64,000 nucleotides of DNA from Peptostreptococcus faecalis (GCF_900240845.1 NZ_OERU01000001.1:579079-643078); one strand, 5' to 3'. Positions 46,728 to 56,430 are shown, numbered from the stretch's first letter. Program-made: numbers and translations. The notes: a model not told the origin generated them from the sequence alone.

Positions 46728-48022
46728 AAAAGGTAGCATTTTACACATTGGGTTGCAAAGTTAATCAGTATGAAACTGAAGCTATGCTAGAAATGTTTGA
46801 AAATAGAGGATATACCAATGTAGAAAGCGAAGAATATGCAGATGTATATGTTATAAATACGTGTACAGTTACGCATATGTCAGATAGAAAATCAAGACAA
46901 TACATAAGAAGAGTAAAAAAGAAAAATCCAGATGCATTAATAGCAGTAGTTGGATGTTATTCACAAGTTTCACCAGAGGAAATTTTGGATATAGAAGAAG
47001 TGAATTTAGTCATGGGAACAAACGACAGAAGATCTATTGTCGATAAAATAGAAGAGTTAAACACAGAATCTAAGGTCAGTACAGTGGATGACATTATGAA
47101 GGTCAGACAATTCGAAGAGACTGAAATAACTCAAACCAATGGAAAAACAAGAGCTTTTATAAAAATACAAGATGGATGCGATAGATACTGTACTTACTGC
47201 ATAATACCTTATGCAAGAGGAAGGATAAGATCAAGAAATCTTGAAGGAATTATAAAAGAAGTTAAAAAATTGGCGGATAATGGATATCGTGAAGTTGTAT
47301 TGACGGGTATTCATGTAGCCTCATATGGTAAGGATCTTGACGAGGATATAAGCCTATTAGATGTAATAAAAGGTGTTTCTAAAATAGATAAAATAGAAAG
47401 AATAAGATTGAGCTCAGTTGAACCAATATTATTTAGTGAAAAATTTGTAGAAGAAATTTGTAAAATTAAAAAATTAGTTCCACATTACCACCTTTCTCTT
47501 CAAAGTGGATGTGATGAAACTTTAAAAAGAATGAATAGAAGATATACAGTTTCAGAATATGAAGAGATTGTAAATACTTTGAGAGAAAAGATTCCCAATG
47601 TTTCTATAACGACAGACGTGATAGTAGGATTCCCTGGAGAAACAAATGAAGAGTTTTCAAAAACATTGGCATTTTTAAAGGATATAAGTTTAATGCATAT
47701 GCATGTATTTAAGTATTCTCCTAGAAAAGGAACTCCTGCTGCAAAGATGAAAGATCAAGTAGATCCTCAGTTGAAGCAAATGAGAAGTGATGCGCTTTTA
47801 TCATTGTCTACTAAGAATTTTAAAAAATTTGCAGAAAAATTCTCTGATACAAAATTGAAAGTTTTGTTCGAAGAAGTAGATAAAGACGGAATGTATGAAG
47901 GTTTGACGGATAATTATATAAGAATTAAAGCATTATCAAATATCGATATCACTGGAAAAATACTTGAAGTTAAAATTAAAGAAATAAAAAATGACTATTG
48001 TATAGCAGATGTGATATTATAA
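46724..48022 (+). CDS. mtaB: tRNA N6-threonylcarbamoyladenosine-37 methylthiotransferase MtaB, TTG start
   Basis: MtaB turns t6A37 into ms2t6A37 using two [4Fe-4S] clusters. The 432-residue protein has the UPF0004 domain with cysteines in [17 protein letters not shown] and VVGCYSQ, the radical-SAM motif [17 protein letters not shown], and a C-terminal TRAM domain. It overlaps rsmE (TTGA) and is translated from that coupling, with a GGAGG-like site inside rsmE (GGAGGAAG). MiaB-type proteins differ in the DRYCTYC context. Confidence 0.95.
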   Translation: MKKVAFYTLGCKVNQYETEAMLEMFENRGYTNVESEEYADVYVINTCTVTHMSDRKSRQYIRRVKKKNPDALIAVVGCYSQVSPEEILDIEEVNLVMGTNDRRSIVDKIEELNTESKVSTVDDIMKVRQFEETEITQTNGKTRAFIKIQDGCDRYCTYCIIPYARGRIRSRNLEGIIKEVKKLADNGYREVVLTGIHVASYGKDLDEDISLLDVIKGVSKIDKIERIRLSSVEPILFSEKFVEEICKIKKLVPHYHLSLQSGCDETLKRMNRRYTVSEYEEIVNTLREKIPNVSITTDVIVGFPGETNEEFSKTLAFLKDISLMHMHVFKYSPRKGTPAAKMKDQVDPQLKQMRSDALLSLSTKNFKKFAEKFSDTKLKVLFEEVDKDGMYEGLTDNYIRIKALSNIDITGKILEVKIKEIKNDYCIADVIL

Positions 48023-48056
48023 TATAAAGATAAACTTAAAAATAAGGGGGCATTTT

Positions 48057-48380
48057 ATGATTATAACAACTACTGGGCATGTTGAAGGTAAAGAAGTTCA
48101 AGAATATGTAGGTATTGTATTTGGTGAAGTAGTAGCCGGTGTTAACTTTTTAAAGGATATTGGAGCAGGGTTAAGAAACTTTTTTGGTGGAAGAAGTGAA
48201 GGTTATGAAAACGAATTGTTAGAAGCTAGAGAAAATGCATTAAAGGAAATGGAGCAAAGAGCCATAGCTATGGGTGCAGATGCAGTAATAGGAATGAAAA
48301 TGGACTATGAAGTGCTGGGCGCAGATAATGGAATGCTAATGGTTACATGTTCTGGAACAGCTGTGAAATTAAGATATTAA
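48057..48380 (+). CDS. YbjQ family (heavy-metal-binding domain) protein
   Basis: A 107-residue protein of the YbjQ/UPF0145 family, a small pentameric beta/alpha fold: [23 protein letters not shown], the middle [19 protein letters not shown] and the end [16 protein letters not shown], shown here only in pieces. Despite the family label, no cysteine-rich metal site is visible and the function is unknown. AAGGGGG precedes the ATG. Confidence 0.88.
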   Translation: MIITTTGHVEGKEVQEYVGIVFGEVVAGVNFLKDIGAGLRNFFGGRSEGYENELLEARENALKEMEQRAIAMGADAVIGMKMDYEVLGADNGMLMVTCSGTAVKLRY

Positions 48381-48405
48381 ATAAAATATAGAGGAGTGAT
48401 TTATT

Positions 48406-48750
48406 ATGGATTGTATTTTTTGTAAATTGGCAAACGGTAAAATTGAAACTGAATTAGTATATGAAGATGATAAAGTGGTTGCCTTCAATGATATGAATCC
48501 AGTTGCACCTATTCATATACTAGTTGTACCAAAAGAGCACTATGCTAGTTTGGAAGATATCCCTGAGGAAGACATAGGGATAATAGCAGATATTCATAGT
48601 GCAATCAAAAAGATTTCACGAATGAATGGATTTAGCAAAGATGGATATAGAGTTATTAATAATTGTGGAAAAGATGGTGGTCAAGAAGTAGATCATATAC
48701 ATTACCACGTATTGGCAGGAAAGCCAATGAAAAAGTTGATTTCTGAATAA
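48406..48750 (+). CDS. hinT: HIT family purine nucleoside phosphoramidase (HinT)
   Basis: A 114-residue histidine-triad protein: starts MDCIFCKLANGKI, with IHILVVPKEHY and the catalytic triad HIHYHVLAG near the end. HinT hydrolyses AMP-lysine and aminoacyl-adenylates. AGAGGAGTG precedes the ATG. Its place between mtaB and rpsU is usual in clostridia. Confidence 0.95.
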   Translation: MDCIFCKLANGKIETELVYEDDKVVAFNDMNPVAPIHILVVPKEHYASLEDIPEEDIGIIADIHSAIKKISRMNGFSKDGYRVINNCGKDGGQEVDHIHYHVLAGKPMKKLISE

Positions 48751-48836
48751 AGGACTTTTGTTTCAGGTTTTATTACTTTAATCTTACATAATTAAACGCT
48801 TAATTAAAAAACGATAAAATAAAGATATTAAAAGAC

Positions 48837-48865
48837 TTGATAAACAAGTGAATTTAGATTATAAT
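48837..48865 (+). promoter_or_regulatory. Promoter of rpsU
   Basis: TTGATA (48837-48842), 17-base spacer, TATAAT (48860-48865), followed by a GGTTAGCC short palindrome and the rpsU leader. Confidence 0.8.
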
Positions 48866-48928
48866 ATTATGGTATTAAGCTATTAGGTTAGCCTAATAAA
48901 CCGCTAAATTGTGGGGGAGGTGAAACAG

Positions 48929-49108
48929 ATGTCAGAAGTTAGAGTAAGAGAAAACGAATCATTGGATAGTGCACTTAGAAGATTTAAACGTCAGTGTGCT
49001 ATGTCTGGCATAATGTCAGAAGTTAGAAAAAGAGAACACTATGATAAGCCAAGCGTAAAGCGTAAGAAAAAGGCTGAAGCTGCTAGAAGAAAAAACGCTA
49101 AAAGATAG
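48929..49108 (+). CDS. rpsU: Ribosomal protein S21 (bS21)
   Basis: A 59-residue basic protein, [19 protein letters not shown] at its start and [20 protein letters not shown] near its end, unmistakably S21 (the latter quoted at the limit). GGGGGAGGTG precedes the ATG at 48929, so an upstream in-frame GTG is rejected. It is needed for initiation on the small subunit. yqeY follows 21 bases later. Confidence 0.97.
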   Translation: MSEVRVRENESLDSALRRFKRQCAMSGIMSEVRKREHYDKPSVKRKKKAEAARRKNAKR

Positions 49109-49129
49109 TAATTAAAAGAGGTGAAGGGG

Positions 49130-49570
49130 ATGTCCCTTAAAGTGAAATTGCAAGAAGATTTAAAATCTTCTATGAAAAATAAAGACATAGTCAAAAAGTC
49201 AGTAGTTACATTAATTAGATCGGCTATAAAGCAACTTGAAGTTGACAATAGAGTTGAACTAGATGATGAACAAATTATCGACATAATTTCAAAACAATTA
49301 AAGCAGAGAAATGATTCTTTGATTGAATTTGAAAAAGCCGGTAGACAAGATCTGATGGATGAGACAAAATCTGAAATACAAGTTTTAATGGAATACTTAC
49401 CTCAACAATTAAGCGAAGAAGAACTAGAAGTAATCGTGATTGATACAATATCCAAAGTAGGAGCCACTTCTATGAAAGATATGGGGAAAATCATGTCTGA
49501 AATTAAGCCAAAGGTAGTTGGACGTGCCGATGGTAGAAAAATTAATGAACTTGTTAAAAAGAATTTGTAA
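49130..49570 (+). CDS. yqeY: GatB/YqeY domain-containing protein
   Basis: A 146-residue helical protein homologous to the tRNA-binding tail of GatB: SLKVKLQEDLKSSMKNKD, the EKAGRQDLMDETKSEI stretch and DMGKIMSEIKPKVVGRADG near the end. The function of the free-standing form is unsettled. It is translated from ATG 49130 with AGAGGTG upstream and ends at a terminator. rpsU-yqeY is a conserved Firmicutes pair. Confidence 0.95.
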   Translation: MSLKVKLQEDLKSSMKNKDIVKKSVVTLIRSAIKQLEVDNRVELDDEQIIDIISKQLKQRNDSLIEFEKAGRQDLMDETKSEIQVLMEYLPQQLSEEELEVIVIDTISKVGATSMKDMGKIMSEIKPKVVGRADGRKINELVKKNL

Positions 49571-49594
49571 AATACTAGCATTGTCTAATTTATG

Positions 49595-49626
49595 GAGCTA
49601 TACAACTTGTTGTGTAGCTCTTTTTC
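49595..49626 (+). terminator. Terminator after yqeY
   Basis: Stem GAGCTATACAAC pairing with GTTGTGTAGCTC (one G-U), then T5. Confidence 0.88.
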
Positions 49627-49716
49627 TATGCATTAAATTATAAAATCAAAAAAATGGTAAATAATATAGATGTGTGATATAATATAGCATATATTTTAAA
49701 TAAGAGGTGATATTAA

Positions 49717-50805
49717 TTGAAGGATTTCTTGTCCAAAATACCTCTGCCAATTACAGTTTTAGCCCTTGGATGGGTTTTACTTAGTAGTATTTTTCAGGGT
49801 GTAATTCCATTAATAAGCGATATATCAGTAATTATATCACTTATATTGATTGTGTTGTCGATACTTAAAATAATATTTGATATAAAGAATTTTTACTTAT
49901 CAATTAAGTCATCTGTCGGATTATCACTTTTTTCCGCATTCAGCATTTCGCTGATGCTTATTTCAGTGTGGATGAAGGGTGTTCTGGGACAGGCTAATAT
50001 ATATATATGGGCGACTGGAGTTGTATTACATATCATCATAATGATTTTATTTACGATAAGATATGTAATCAATTTTAATATCAAATATGTTTTTGCAAGT
50101 TGGTTTCTTGTTTATTCAGGCTTAGGTATGGCAAGTATAACGTGTAAAGAATTTGGAATGATAGTATTTGGTGGAGCGGTTTTTAAATTTACTATAGTAG
50201 TATCAATTATATTAGTACCATTTATTGTTGTGAGGTTGTTTAAAAGATCTACCACAAATGCAGCCAGACCACTATTTTCACTAATAAGTATACCAATAGG
50301 TATTATATTACCATCATATATAGTTGTATCAGAATCGATAGTATTAGATAGACTGTGGGTTATGTTTTTCATCTCACAAATTATACTTCTTCTTGTTATT
50401 ATTAACATGTTGAGTCAAATGTATAGGGGATTTTATCCTAGTTTATCTTGCTATGCAGCATCTTCTGCAGCAACGCTGTACGCAGCTAAATTTTTTAGTA
50501 ACTACTTAAAAGAAAATAAAATATATAACCAATACTTAGATTATGTGTTGTATGGGGAGTATTTTTTAGTTTTCATAATATGTGCGGCAATATTACTTAT
50601 ATATTTTATAAAAATTCTTACAGAAGTGAAAAGTAAAGATAAAGGTATCAATTCAATAAAGACAGATTCTAGAAGTGTTAAAAATATTAGTGAAAAAAAG
50701 TTATCTTTGAAAAGTAATGAAGAGAGAATAAATAAAAAATATAAACCTAAGAAAAGTAGTGAAGAACCTAAAAAAGTTGAAGATATGAGTGACTTATTAG
50801 ACTAA
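49717..50805 (+). CDS. TDT/SLAC1-type membrane protein, TTG start
   Basis: A 362-residue protein with about ten membrane helices in residues 8-305, followed by a lysine/serine-rich cytoplasmic tail. The opening PLPITVLALGWVLLSS, repeated helical pairs and FYPSLSCYAASSAA resemble the tellurite-resistance/dicarboxylate transporter (TDT, TehA/SLAC1) family of anion channels. Identification rests on pattern only, so it is moderate. The TTG has AGAGGTG seven bases upstream. No neighbour suggests a substrate. The charged tail of about 60 residues is unusual for the family. Confidence 0.7.
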   Translation: MKDFLSKIPLPITVLALGWVLLSSIFQGVIPLISDISVIISLILIVLSILKIIFDIKNFYLSIKSSVGLSLFSAFSISLMLISVWMKGVLGQANIYIWATGVVLHIIIMILFTIRYVINFNIKYVFASWFLVYSGLGMASITCKEFGMIVFGGAVFKFTIVVSIILVPFIVVRLFKRSTTNAARPLFSLISIPIGIILPSYIVVSESIVLDRLWVMFFISQIILLLVIINMLSQMYRGFYPSLSCYAASSAATLYAAKFFSNYLKENKIYNQYLDYVLYGEYFLVFIICAAILLIYFIKILTEVKSKDKGINSIKTDSRSVKNISEKKLSLKSNEERINKKYKPKKSSEEPKKVEDMSDLLD

Positions 50806-50973
50806 AATCACATAATAAAGGAATGATTTTTTTGTGAAAATTCTAAAAAAAACCTACAATTCAATTATAACATAAAAAAAAAATAAAGAAAAGTCTGTAA
50901 ATTTATATAAAAAAGTATTATAGTATATATAAGAATAGAAGTATCACTTTTGATACTGAAGGGAGAGGTTTTT

Positions 50974-51531
50974 ATGAAAATCATAATATCTGGAAAAAAA
51001 ATAAAACTTACAGATGGTATAAAAGGATACATCGACAAAAAGTTTGGCAGATTGGAAAAATTCCTTGGTCCTGAGGCGGAGTTAAGAGTAACGGTAAGCG
51101 CTAATAAAAAAGAAAAACAAAAAGTGGAAGCTACTCTAGATAATATTAATGGTCATGTAGTAAGAGCAGAAGAAGCTCAAGATGATCTATATGCTGCTAT
51201 TGATTTAGTTTGTGATAAGCTGAATAGACAAATAGTGAAGTATAAGAATAAGTTTAGAACTAGAGCGAGCGGAAATGATACTATAAGACTTGAAAACTTT
51301 GAAGAATTAGTTGGTGATGAGGATTTTGAAATCTTAGAAGAAGAAGATACTGAATTCACATTTGAAAGAAAGAAAAAATTCGACTTGAGACCTATGAGTC
51401 CTGAAGAAGCAGTGCTTCAAATGAATCTGTTAGGTCATGACTTTTTCTTATTTAAAGATCAAGACACATTTGAAGTTTCACTTGTTTACAGAAGAGGTGA
51501 CGGTGGATACGGTTTAATAGAGCAAGAATAG
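50974..51531 (+). CDS. hpf: Ribosome hibernation promoting factor, long form
   Basis: Long HPF dimerises 70S ribosomes into inactive 100S particles. The 185-residue protein has the N-terminal S30AE domain (ISGKKIKLTDGIKGYIDKK; VRAEEAQDDLYAAIDLV) and the C-terminal dimerisation domain KKFDLRPMSPEEAVLQMNLLGHDFF, given in parts. GGGAGAGG precedes the ATG at 50974. A small stem AGTATC/GATACT (50940-50957) is in the leader. Usually secA or comFC adjoins hpf; here it stands alone. Confidence 0.95.
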   Translation: MKIIISGKKIKLTDGIKGYIDKKFGRLEKFLGPEAELRVTVSANKKEKQKVEATLDNINGHVVRAEEAQDDLYAAIDLVCDKLNRQIVKYKNKFRTRASGNDTIRLENFEELVGDEDFEILEEEDTEFTFERKKKFDLRPMSPEEAVLQMNLLGHDFFLFKDQDTFEVSLVYRRGDGGYGLIEQE

Positions 51532-51569
51532 ATTTTTAATCGAGACTCCTAAGAGGGTTAATATATATA

Positions 51570-51660
51570 GAGTTTAGTCTTTGATAGATTGAACTCGCTG
51601 TATGTTAGAAAAGAGGCGATGAAGAAGTTGTTATCAACTATCTGAGTGGCCTCTTTTCCT
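51570..51660 (+). terminator. Structured 3' region and terminator after hpf
   Basis: A 10-bp stem GAGTTTAGTC/GATTGAACTC (51570-51596) is followed by a second stem AAAAGAGGC/GCCTCTTTT (51609-51657) that encloses a small GTTG/CAAC hairpin and ends in a T-rich tail. No ORF is seen in 51532-51769. The last stem is a likely terminator; the first is unexplained. Confidence 0.65.
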
Positions 51661-51769
51661 TTTAAAATGCAAACTTCTCTTATTCATGATATAATAAAAG
51701 AAATATTTTATGACAAAATAAATTTTGATACAGGTAGAATACATATAATATATATGAGGAGTGAATAAT

Positions 51770-52765
51770 TTGATAATACAAAAGCAATTTCAGATTTATG
51801 AACCAAAATTTGAGAGAGAATTATTTGGTAATTTTGATGAGAATGTAAAATTAATAGAAAAGAGTTTGACAATAGATATTCTTTTAAGAGAAGGAAAGTT
51901 AATGCTTCTTGGTGAAGAGAAAAATGTTGATTTAGCAATGAAGTTAATGAATGAATTACATACTATGGTTGAATCTGGAAAAAGCCTTGATAGGCAATCT
52001 ATTTTATATTCACTAGATCTGTTAATGGCAGGTAGTGAAGAAAAGATGAGAGAATTAGAGGGAGTAATTACAATAACAAAAAAGGGTACTCCAGTACAGC
52101 CAAAAACGTTAGGGCAGAAGGAATATGTAAGTTTAATTGAAAATAATGATATAACATTTGGGATAGGTCCTGCTGGAACCGGCAAGACATATTTAGCAGT
52201 TGCAATGGCGGTAAAGGCATTTAAGGCAGATGATGTTTCTAGAATAATTTTGACAAGACCGGCTATTGAAGCAGGAGAATCACTAGGATTTTTACCTGGA
52301 GATTTGAAAGACAAGGTAGATCCTTATTTAAGACCATTATATGATGCACTATTTGACATGTTTGGTCCAGACAAATTTAATAAGTTTCTTGAAAGAGGAA
52401 CTATAGAAGTTGCTCCATTAGCATTTATGAGAGGTCGTACATTAGATAATGCATTTATTATTTTAGACGAAGCTCAAAATACAACACCAGAACAGATGAA
52501 AATGTTTCTGACTAGATTGGGATTTGGATCAAAAGCAGTAGTAACAGGAGATGTCACTCAAACAGATCTTCCAAAAAATAAGCAAAGTGGTCTATCACAG
52601 GCTGTAAGTATACTTCAGGGTGTAAAGGGAATTGGATACAAAGAGCTTACTGAAAAAGACGTTGTTAGACATGAGTTAGTTCAAAGAATAATTAGAGCTT
52701 ATAACAAATATGATAAAAGTCAGGAGAAAAAGACTAGAGAAAAAAAGTCTCGCAATTATAAATAA
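51770..52765 (+). CDS. phoH: PhoH family protein, TTG start
   Basis: A 331-residue ATPase with an N-terminal KH-like RNA-binding region and the PhoH P-loop domain: FGIGPAGTGKTYLAVAMA (Walker A), LDEAQNTTPEQMKMFLTR (Walker B) and VVTGDVTQTDLP. PhoH proteins are linked to RNA metabolism through their fixed neighbour ybeY. TTG 51770 has AGGAG seven bases upstream; a GTG nine bases earlier overlaps it. In Bacillus yqfC and yqfD (sporulation) precede phoH and pgpH follows it; none is present here. Confidence 0.94.
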   Translation: MIIQKQFQIYEPKFERELFGNFDENVKLIEKSLTIDILLREGKLMLLGEEKNVDLAMKLMNELHTMVESGKSLDRQSILYSLDLLMAGSEEKMRELEGVITITKKGTPVQPKTLGQKEYVSLIENNDITFGIGPAGTGKTYLAVAMAVKAFKADDVSRIILTRPAIEAGESLGFLPGDLKDKVDPYLRPLYDALFDMFGPDKFNKFLERGTIEVAPLAFMRGRTLDNAFIILDEAQNTTPEQMKMFLTRLGFGSKAVVTGDVTQTDLPKNKQSGLSQAVSILQGVKGIGYKELTEKDVVRHELVQRIIRAYNKYDKSQEKKTREKKSRNYK

Positions 52766-52789
52766 GATTGGCTTGATAGGAGAAATATT

Positions 52790-53263
52790 ATGAATATTAT
52801 TTTTGACGATAGACAAGAATATATAAAGATAGATGAGAGCATTATTGATAAAATAAAAGTGGTAATTGTAGAGTGTTTGAAAAGTGAAGGATATTCAGAT
52901 GATTATGATGTTAGCTTATCGTTTGTAACAAATGATGAAATAAGAGAAATAAATAGAGATTATAGAAATATTGATAAAGTCACAGATGTATTATCATTTC
53001 CACTTCTTAGTGAAGATGAAACAGGGCTAGAATACGAAATTGAGTATGAAGAAACTTCTTTAGGTGATATAGTAATTTCTATAGAGAGAGCTTACGAGCA
53101 GGCAAAAGAATATGATCACAGTTTGGAAAGAGAAATATGCTTTTTAGTATGTCATAGTATGTTTCATCTCCTTGGGTATGATCACATGGAGAGCGAAGAA
53201 AAAGATATAATGAGAAAGAAAGAAGAGGGTGTTCTTACTAAGTTAGGGATAACAAGGGAATAA
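52790..53263 (+). CDS. ybeY: Endoribonuclease YbeY (rRNA maturation factor)
   Basis: A 157-residue zinc-dependent RNase used in 16S rRNA 3' processing. The metal motif HSMFHLLGYDH has the three histidines, and YRNIDKVTDVLSFPL is the other family signature. ATAGGAG precedes the ATG. It lies between phoH and dgkA, the standard order. Confidence 0.96.
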   Translation: MNIIFDDRQEYIKIDESIIDKIKVVIVECLKSEGYSDDYDVSLSFVTNDEIREINRDYRNIDKVTDVLSFPLLSEDETGLEYEIEYEETSLGDIVISIERAYEQAKEYDHSLEREICFLVCHSMFHLLGYDHMESEEKDIMRKKEEGVLTKLGITRE

Positions 53264-53267
53264 GCAT

Positions 53268-54002
53268 ATGAGAAGTGATAAGAAGAAGAAAAAAAAGAAA
53301 AAAAAACAAAATATGATAAAATCTGTGAACGCAGCAATTGAAGGATTAATGTATACCTTTAAAAGTGAAAGGAATATGAAACTTCACTATCTCGCGTCTT
53401 TTGTAGTTTTAATCGTCAGCCTATTTTTCAATTTTTCCAAAATCGAATTTGTACTTTTACTCGGTGCTATAACACTAGTAGTTATTACGGAAATGATAAA
53501 TACAGCAATAGAAAAAACTGTAGACTTAGTCACTTCAGAGTATCATGAGCTAGCAAAGATAGCCAAAGACGTTGCGGCAGGATCAGTTCTTGTATCAGCA
53601 ATGTATGCAGTTGTAGTTGCATATATACTTTTTTATAAAAATCTTACTGATGTTACTGGAGAATTGGTATATAGGATTAGAGAGTCTGAACTACATATAA
53701 CGTTAATCTGTATAGTTGTAGTTTTGATTGCAGTAGTTGTAGTTAAAGCACTGACACTTACAGGGACACCTTTAAAAGGAGGAATGCCGAGTGGACATGC
53801 TGCACTAGCATTTGCACTTGCTACGTCTATTACATTGATGACCGAAAGAGTAGAAGCATCCTCTCTTTCATACATAATGGCATTACTGGTCGCACAGAGT
53901 AGAATAGAAGGCAAGATACATACTTTCTGGGAAACCATGGCAGGAGGTATTTTAGGGACACTAATAGCAATAGTAATATTCCAATTAGGACTATTCTATT
54001 AA
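53268..54002 (+). CDS. DgkA-type lipid kinase fused to a PAP2 phosphatase-like domain
   Basis: The 244-residue protein joins two domains. Residues 17-125 are a DgkA-type undecaprenol/diacylglycerol kinase with three membrane helices and the active-site ITEMINTAIEKTVDL. Residues 135-244 are a PAP2-like phosphatase with PSGHAA (174-179) and SRIEGKIHTFWE (211-222). In the last motif the usual aspartate after the histidine is glutamate. Fused, the enzyme could both make and remove lipid phosphates, possibly balancing undecaprenyl phosphate. It begins with nine consecutive lysines (residues 5-13, coded by an A-rich tract). It follows ybeY by four bases; the ATG at 53313 is an alternative start but has no ribosome site. 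Confidence 0.9.
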   Translation: MRSDKKKKKKKKKQNMIKSVNAAIEGLMYTFKSERNMKLHYLASFVVLIVSLFFNFSKIEFVLLLGAITLVVITEMINTAIEKTVDLVTSEYHELAKIAKDVAAGSVLVSAMYAVVVAYILFYKNLTDVTGELVYRIRESELHITLICIVVVLIAVVVVKALTLTGTPLKGGMPSGHAALAFALATSITLMTERVEASSLSYIMALLVAQSRIEGKIHTFWETMAGGILGTLIAIVIFQLGLFY

Positions 54003-54067
54003 ATAAAAAAGTATGATATAATATAGAGTGACAAAATTTTTAAATAAGAAAGAGAGTTTTTATAAAT

Positions 54068-54970
54068 ATGACATTTAAATCAGGTTTTGTAAGTATTGTA
54101 GGAAGACCTAATGTAGGTAAATCAACCTTGATGAACAATCTGGTAGGGGAAAAAATAGCTATAATGAGTGATAAACCTCAGACGACAAGAAATACAATAC
54201 AAGCGGTATATACTGATGAAGAATCACAAATTATATTTTTGGATACACCAGGTATTCATAAGCCAAAAAATAAACTTGGAGAAGTAATGGTGAAATCAGC
54301 AAAGGATGCGTTCAGAAATGTGGAATGTATAATATTTGTTGTGGATGATTCCAAGACTATAGGCAAGGGTGATTCAATGATTATAGAAAATCTAAGAAAA
54401 GTGGATGTTCCCGTTTTTTTAGTAATAAATAAAATTGATAAATTAGATCAAAAGGAGGAATTGTTTCATCTTATACAGAAGTATGATGAGCTAGAAGTTT
54501 TTGATGAAATAATACCTGTTTCAGCTCTTAAGGGTTCTAATTTAAAATCTATAATTGAAGTAATCAAAAAGAATCTAAAAGAAGGGCCTAAATATTTCCC
54601 AGATGATATGATAACAGATCAGCCGGAAAGAGTATTGGTGTCAGAATTAATTAGAGAAAAAGTTTTATTTTATACTAATGAAGAAGTGCCTCATGGTATA
54701 GCTGTTGAAATAGAAAAGATTAAACAGAGAAAACAAAAAGATATAATTGATATTTCAGCTGTTATATATTGTGAACGAGATTCACATAAAGGTATAATTA
54801 TAGGTAAAAATGGAAGAAAACTTAAAGGTATTGGAAAGTCTGCAAGAGAAGATATCGAGTTTTTAATGGGGACAAAGGTAAATCTTCAATTATGGGTAAA
54901 GGTAAAAGAAAATTGGAGAAATATGCAAAATTACATAGATAATTTTGGTTTTAATAATAATGAAGAATAA
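54068..54970 (+). CDS. era: GTPase Era
   Basis: Era assists 30S assembly by binding the 3' end of 16S rRNA. The 300-residue protein has GRPNVGKSTLMNNL (G1), TTRN (G2), DTPGIHKPK (G3), NKIDKL (G4) and SALKG (G5), then a KH domain with KGIIIGKNGRKLKGIG. The ribosome site is weak (AAAGAGAG). It follows the DgkA fusion gene as is usual, but cdd, often between them, is missing. Confidence 0.97.
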   Translation: MTFKSGFVSIVGRPNVGKSTLMNNLVGEKIAIMSDKPQTTRNTIQAVYTDEESQIIFLDTPGIHKPKNKLGEVMVKSAKDAFRNVECIIFVVDDSKTIGKGDSMIIENLRKVDVPVFLVINKIDKLDQKEELFHLIQKYDELEVFDEIIPVSALKGSNLKSIIEVIKKNLKEGPKYFPDDMITDQPERVLVSELIREKVLFYTNEEVPHGIAVEIEKIKQRKQKDIIDISAVIYCERDSHKGIIIGKNGRKLKGIGKSAREDIEFLMGTKVNLQLWVKVKENWRNMQNYIDNFGFNNNEE

Positions 54971-55044
54971 AATAGATTATAATGGCGTTGGTTTTTATAT
55001 TTAATTTCTAGTTTATAAAATGTAAATAATAAAAGGTGGTTGTA

Positions 55045-56424
55045 ATGGACAAAAAACAGGACTCCTCGCGGGAGTTGCACGATGAAGTAAGTTATTTAAT
55101 CGATAATAATAAGTTAATAGAGCTTCAAGAATTACTAGATGAATATCATGTTATGGATATTTATGATGTGTTACAAGAATTGGATGAGACTCACCAGATC
55201 AAGTTATTTGAATTGTTGCCAATAGATACAGCGGCATCTATTCTAGAAGAAGGTGAAGTTGAGTTTTTTATGACGGTAATTTCTAAAATGGATTCAGAAC
55301 ATATTAGAGCAATATTTGATGAAATGTCATCAGGAGCTCTATCTGATATATTACGTGAATTGGATGAAGAACAAAGAGAAAAAATTCTTGATACAGTTGA
55401 CAAAGAAGATGAGATAGAACTTAGAGAGCTTCTTGCATACCTTGATGAAACATCTGGTTCAAAAATGAAAAAGGGCTATGTTACAGTTAATAAAAACTTA
55501 AATGTTGAACAAGCAATAAAGCATATAAAATTAGAGGCAATTGATGCGGATTCAATATACTATATTTATGTGATTGACAACGAACAAAAATTAGTTGGAG
55601 TGCTTTCTTTAAGAGAACTATTTTTGTCAAGAGATTCTGATATTATTGAAGATGTAATGCTTGAAAATGTAAAAGCGGTAAATGACAATGACGACAGAGA
55701 AGAAGCTGTAAAGATAGTGTCTAAATACAATTTGATAGCAGTCCCAGTTGTTGATGATAATGGAGTCTTAAAAGGTATAATTACAGTTGATGACGTTTTG
55801 GACGTTATGGAAGAAGAAGCGACTGAAGACATGTACAAATTTGTTGGTAGCAGCGAACATGAAAGAGATGTTGCTGAAAATGAAAAATCTACCCTTATAG
55901 AGCAAATACGTTCATGTGTTAGAGGCCGATTATTATGGTTAATTTTGACTGCAGTTTTATCTTTTATTGCATGTTATATTTTTATGAAATTGAAAAAGCT
56001 TGCGAACACAGAAGCATTTGAATTGATATTTTTTGCACCTTTAGTAATAGCTATGGGTGGTAATGTCGGTTCTCAATCCGCGGCCGTGACTATTATAAAT
56101 CTTATAAATAAAGATAAAGAAATAGATTCTGATACTATATTGAAAGAAGTTATAAGCAGTTTTATAAATGGTGCAGTAATTTCTCTTATTGTTGTTGCAG
56201 CATTATTTATATTCGGATTTGAATTATCTCAAATAATAATTGTATCACTGACAACTTTTATTAATATTGTACTCGGTGCTACAATTGGTACGCTGTTACC
56301 GATTATATTGAAAAAAATGGAATCAGATCCATCTGTTATATCTTCTCCAATAGTAGCTGTAATAATGGATATAATAGGTATATTAGTATATTTAGCATTA
56401 ATATCCTTATATGTAGCAATATAA
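55045..56424 (+). CDS. mgtE: Magnesium transporter MgtE
   Basis: A 459-residue Mg2+ channel. It has the cytoplasmic N domain of helical repeats (to about 130), two CBS domains (about 130-255; e.g. VGVLSLRELFLSRDSD and VPVVDDNGVLKGIITVDDV), a plug helix and five membrane helices with the pore motif PLVIAMGGNVGSQSA. The CBS/N domains close the pore when cytosolic Mg2+ is high. AAAGGTGG precedes ATG 55045. A weak terminator hairpin follows. Confidence 0.96.
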   Translation: MDKKQDSSRELHDEVSYLIDNNKLIELQELLDEYHVMDIYDVLQELDETHQIKLFELLPIDTAASILEEGEVEFFMTVISKMDSEHIRAIFDEMSSGALSDILRELDEEQREKILDTVDKEDEIELRELLAYLDETSGSKMKKGYVTVNKNLNVEQAIKHIKLEAIDADSIYYIYVIDNEQKLVGVLSLRELFLSRDSDIIEDVMLENVKAVNDNDDREEAVKIVSKYNLIAVPVVDDNGVLKGIITVDDVLDVMEEEATEDMYKFVGSSEHERDVAENEKSTLIEQIRSCVRGRLLWLILTAVLSFIACYIFMKLKKLANTEAFELIFFAPLVIAMGGNVGSQSAAVTIINLINKDKEIDSDTILKEVISSFINGAVISLIVVAALFIFGFELSQIIIVSLTTFINIVLGATIGTLLPIILKKMESDPSVISSPIVAVIMDIIGILVYLALISLYVAI

Positions 56425-56430
56425 ATTAAG

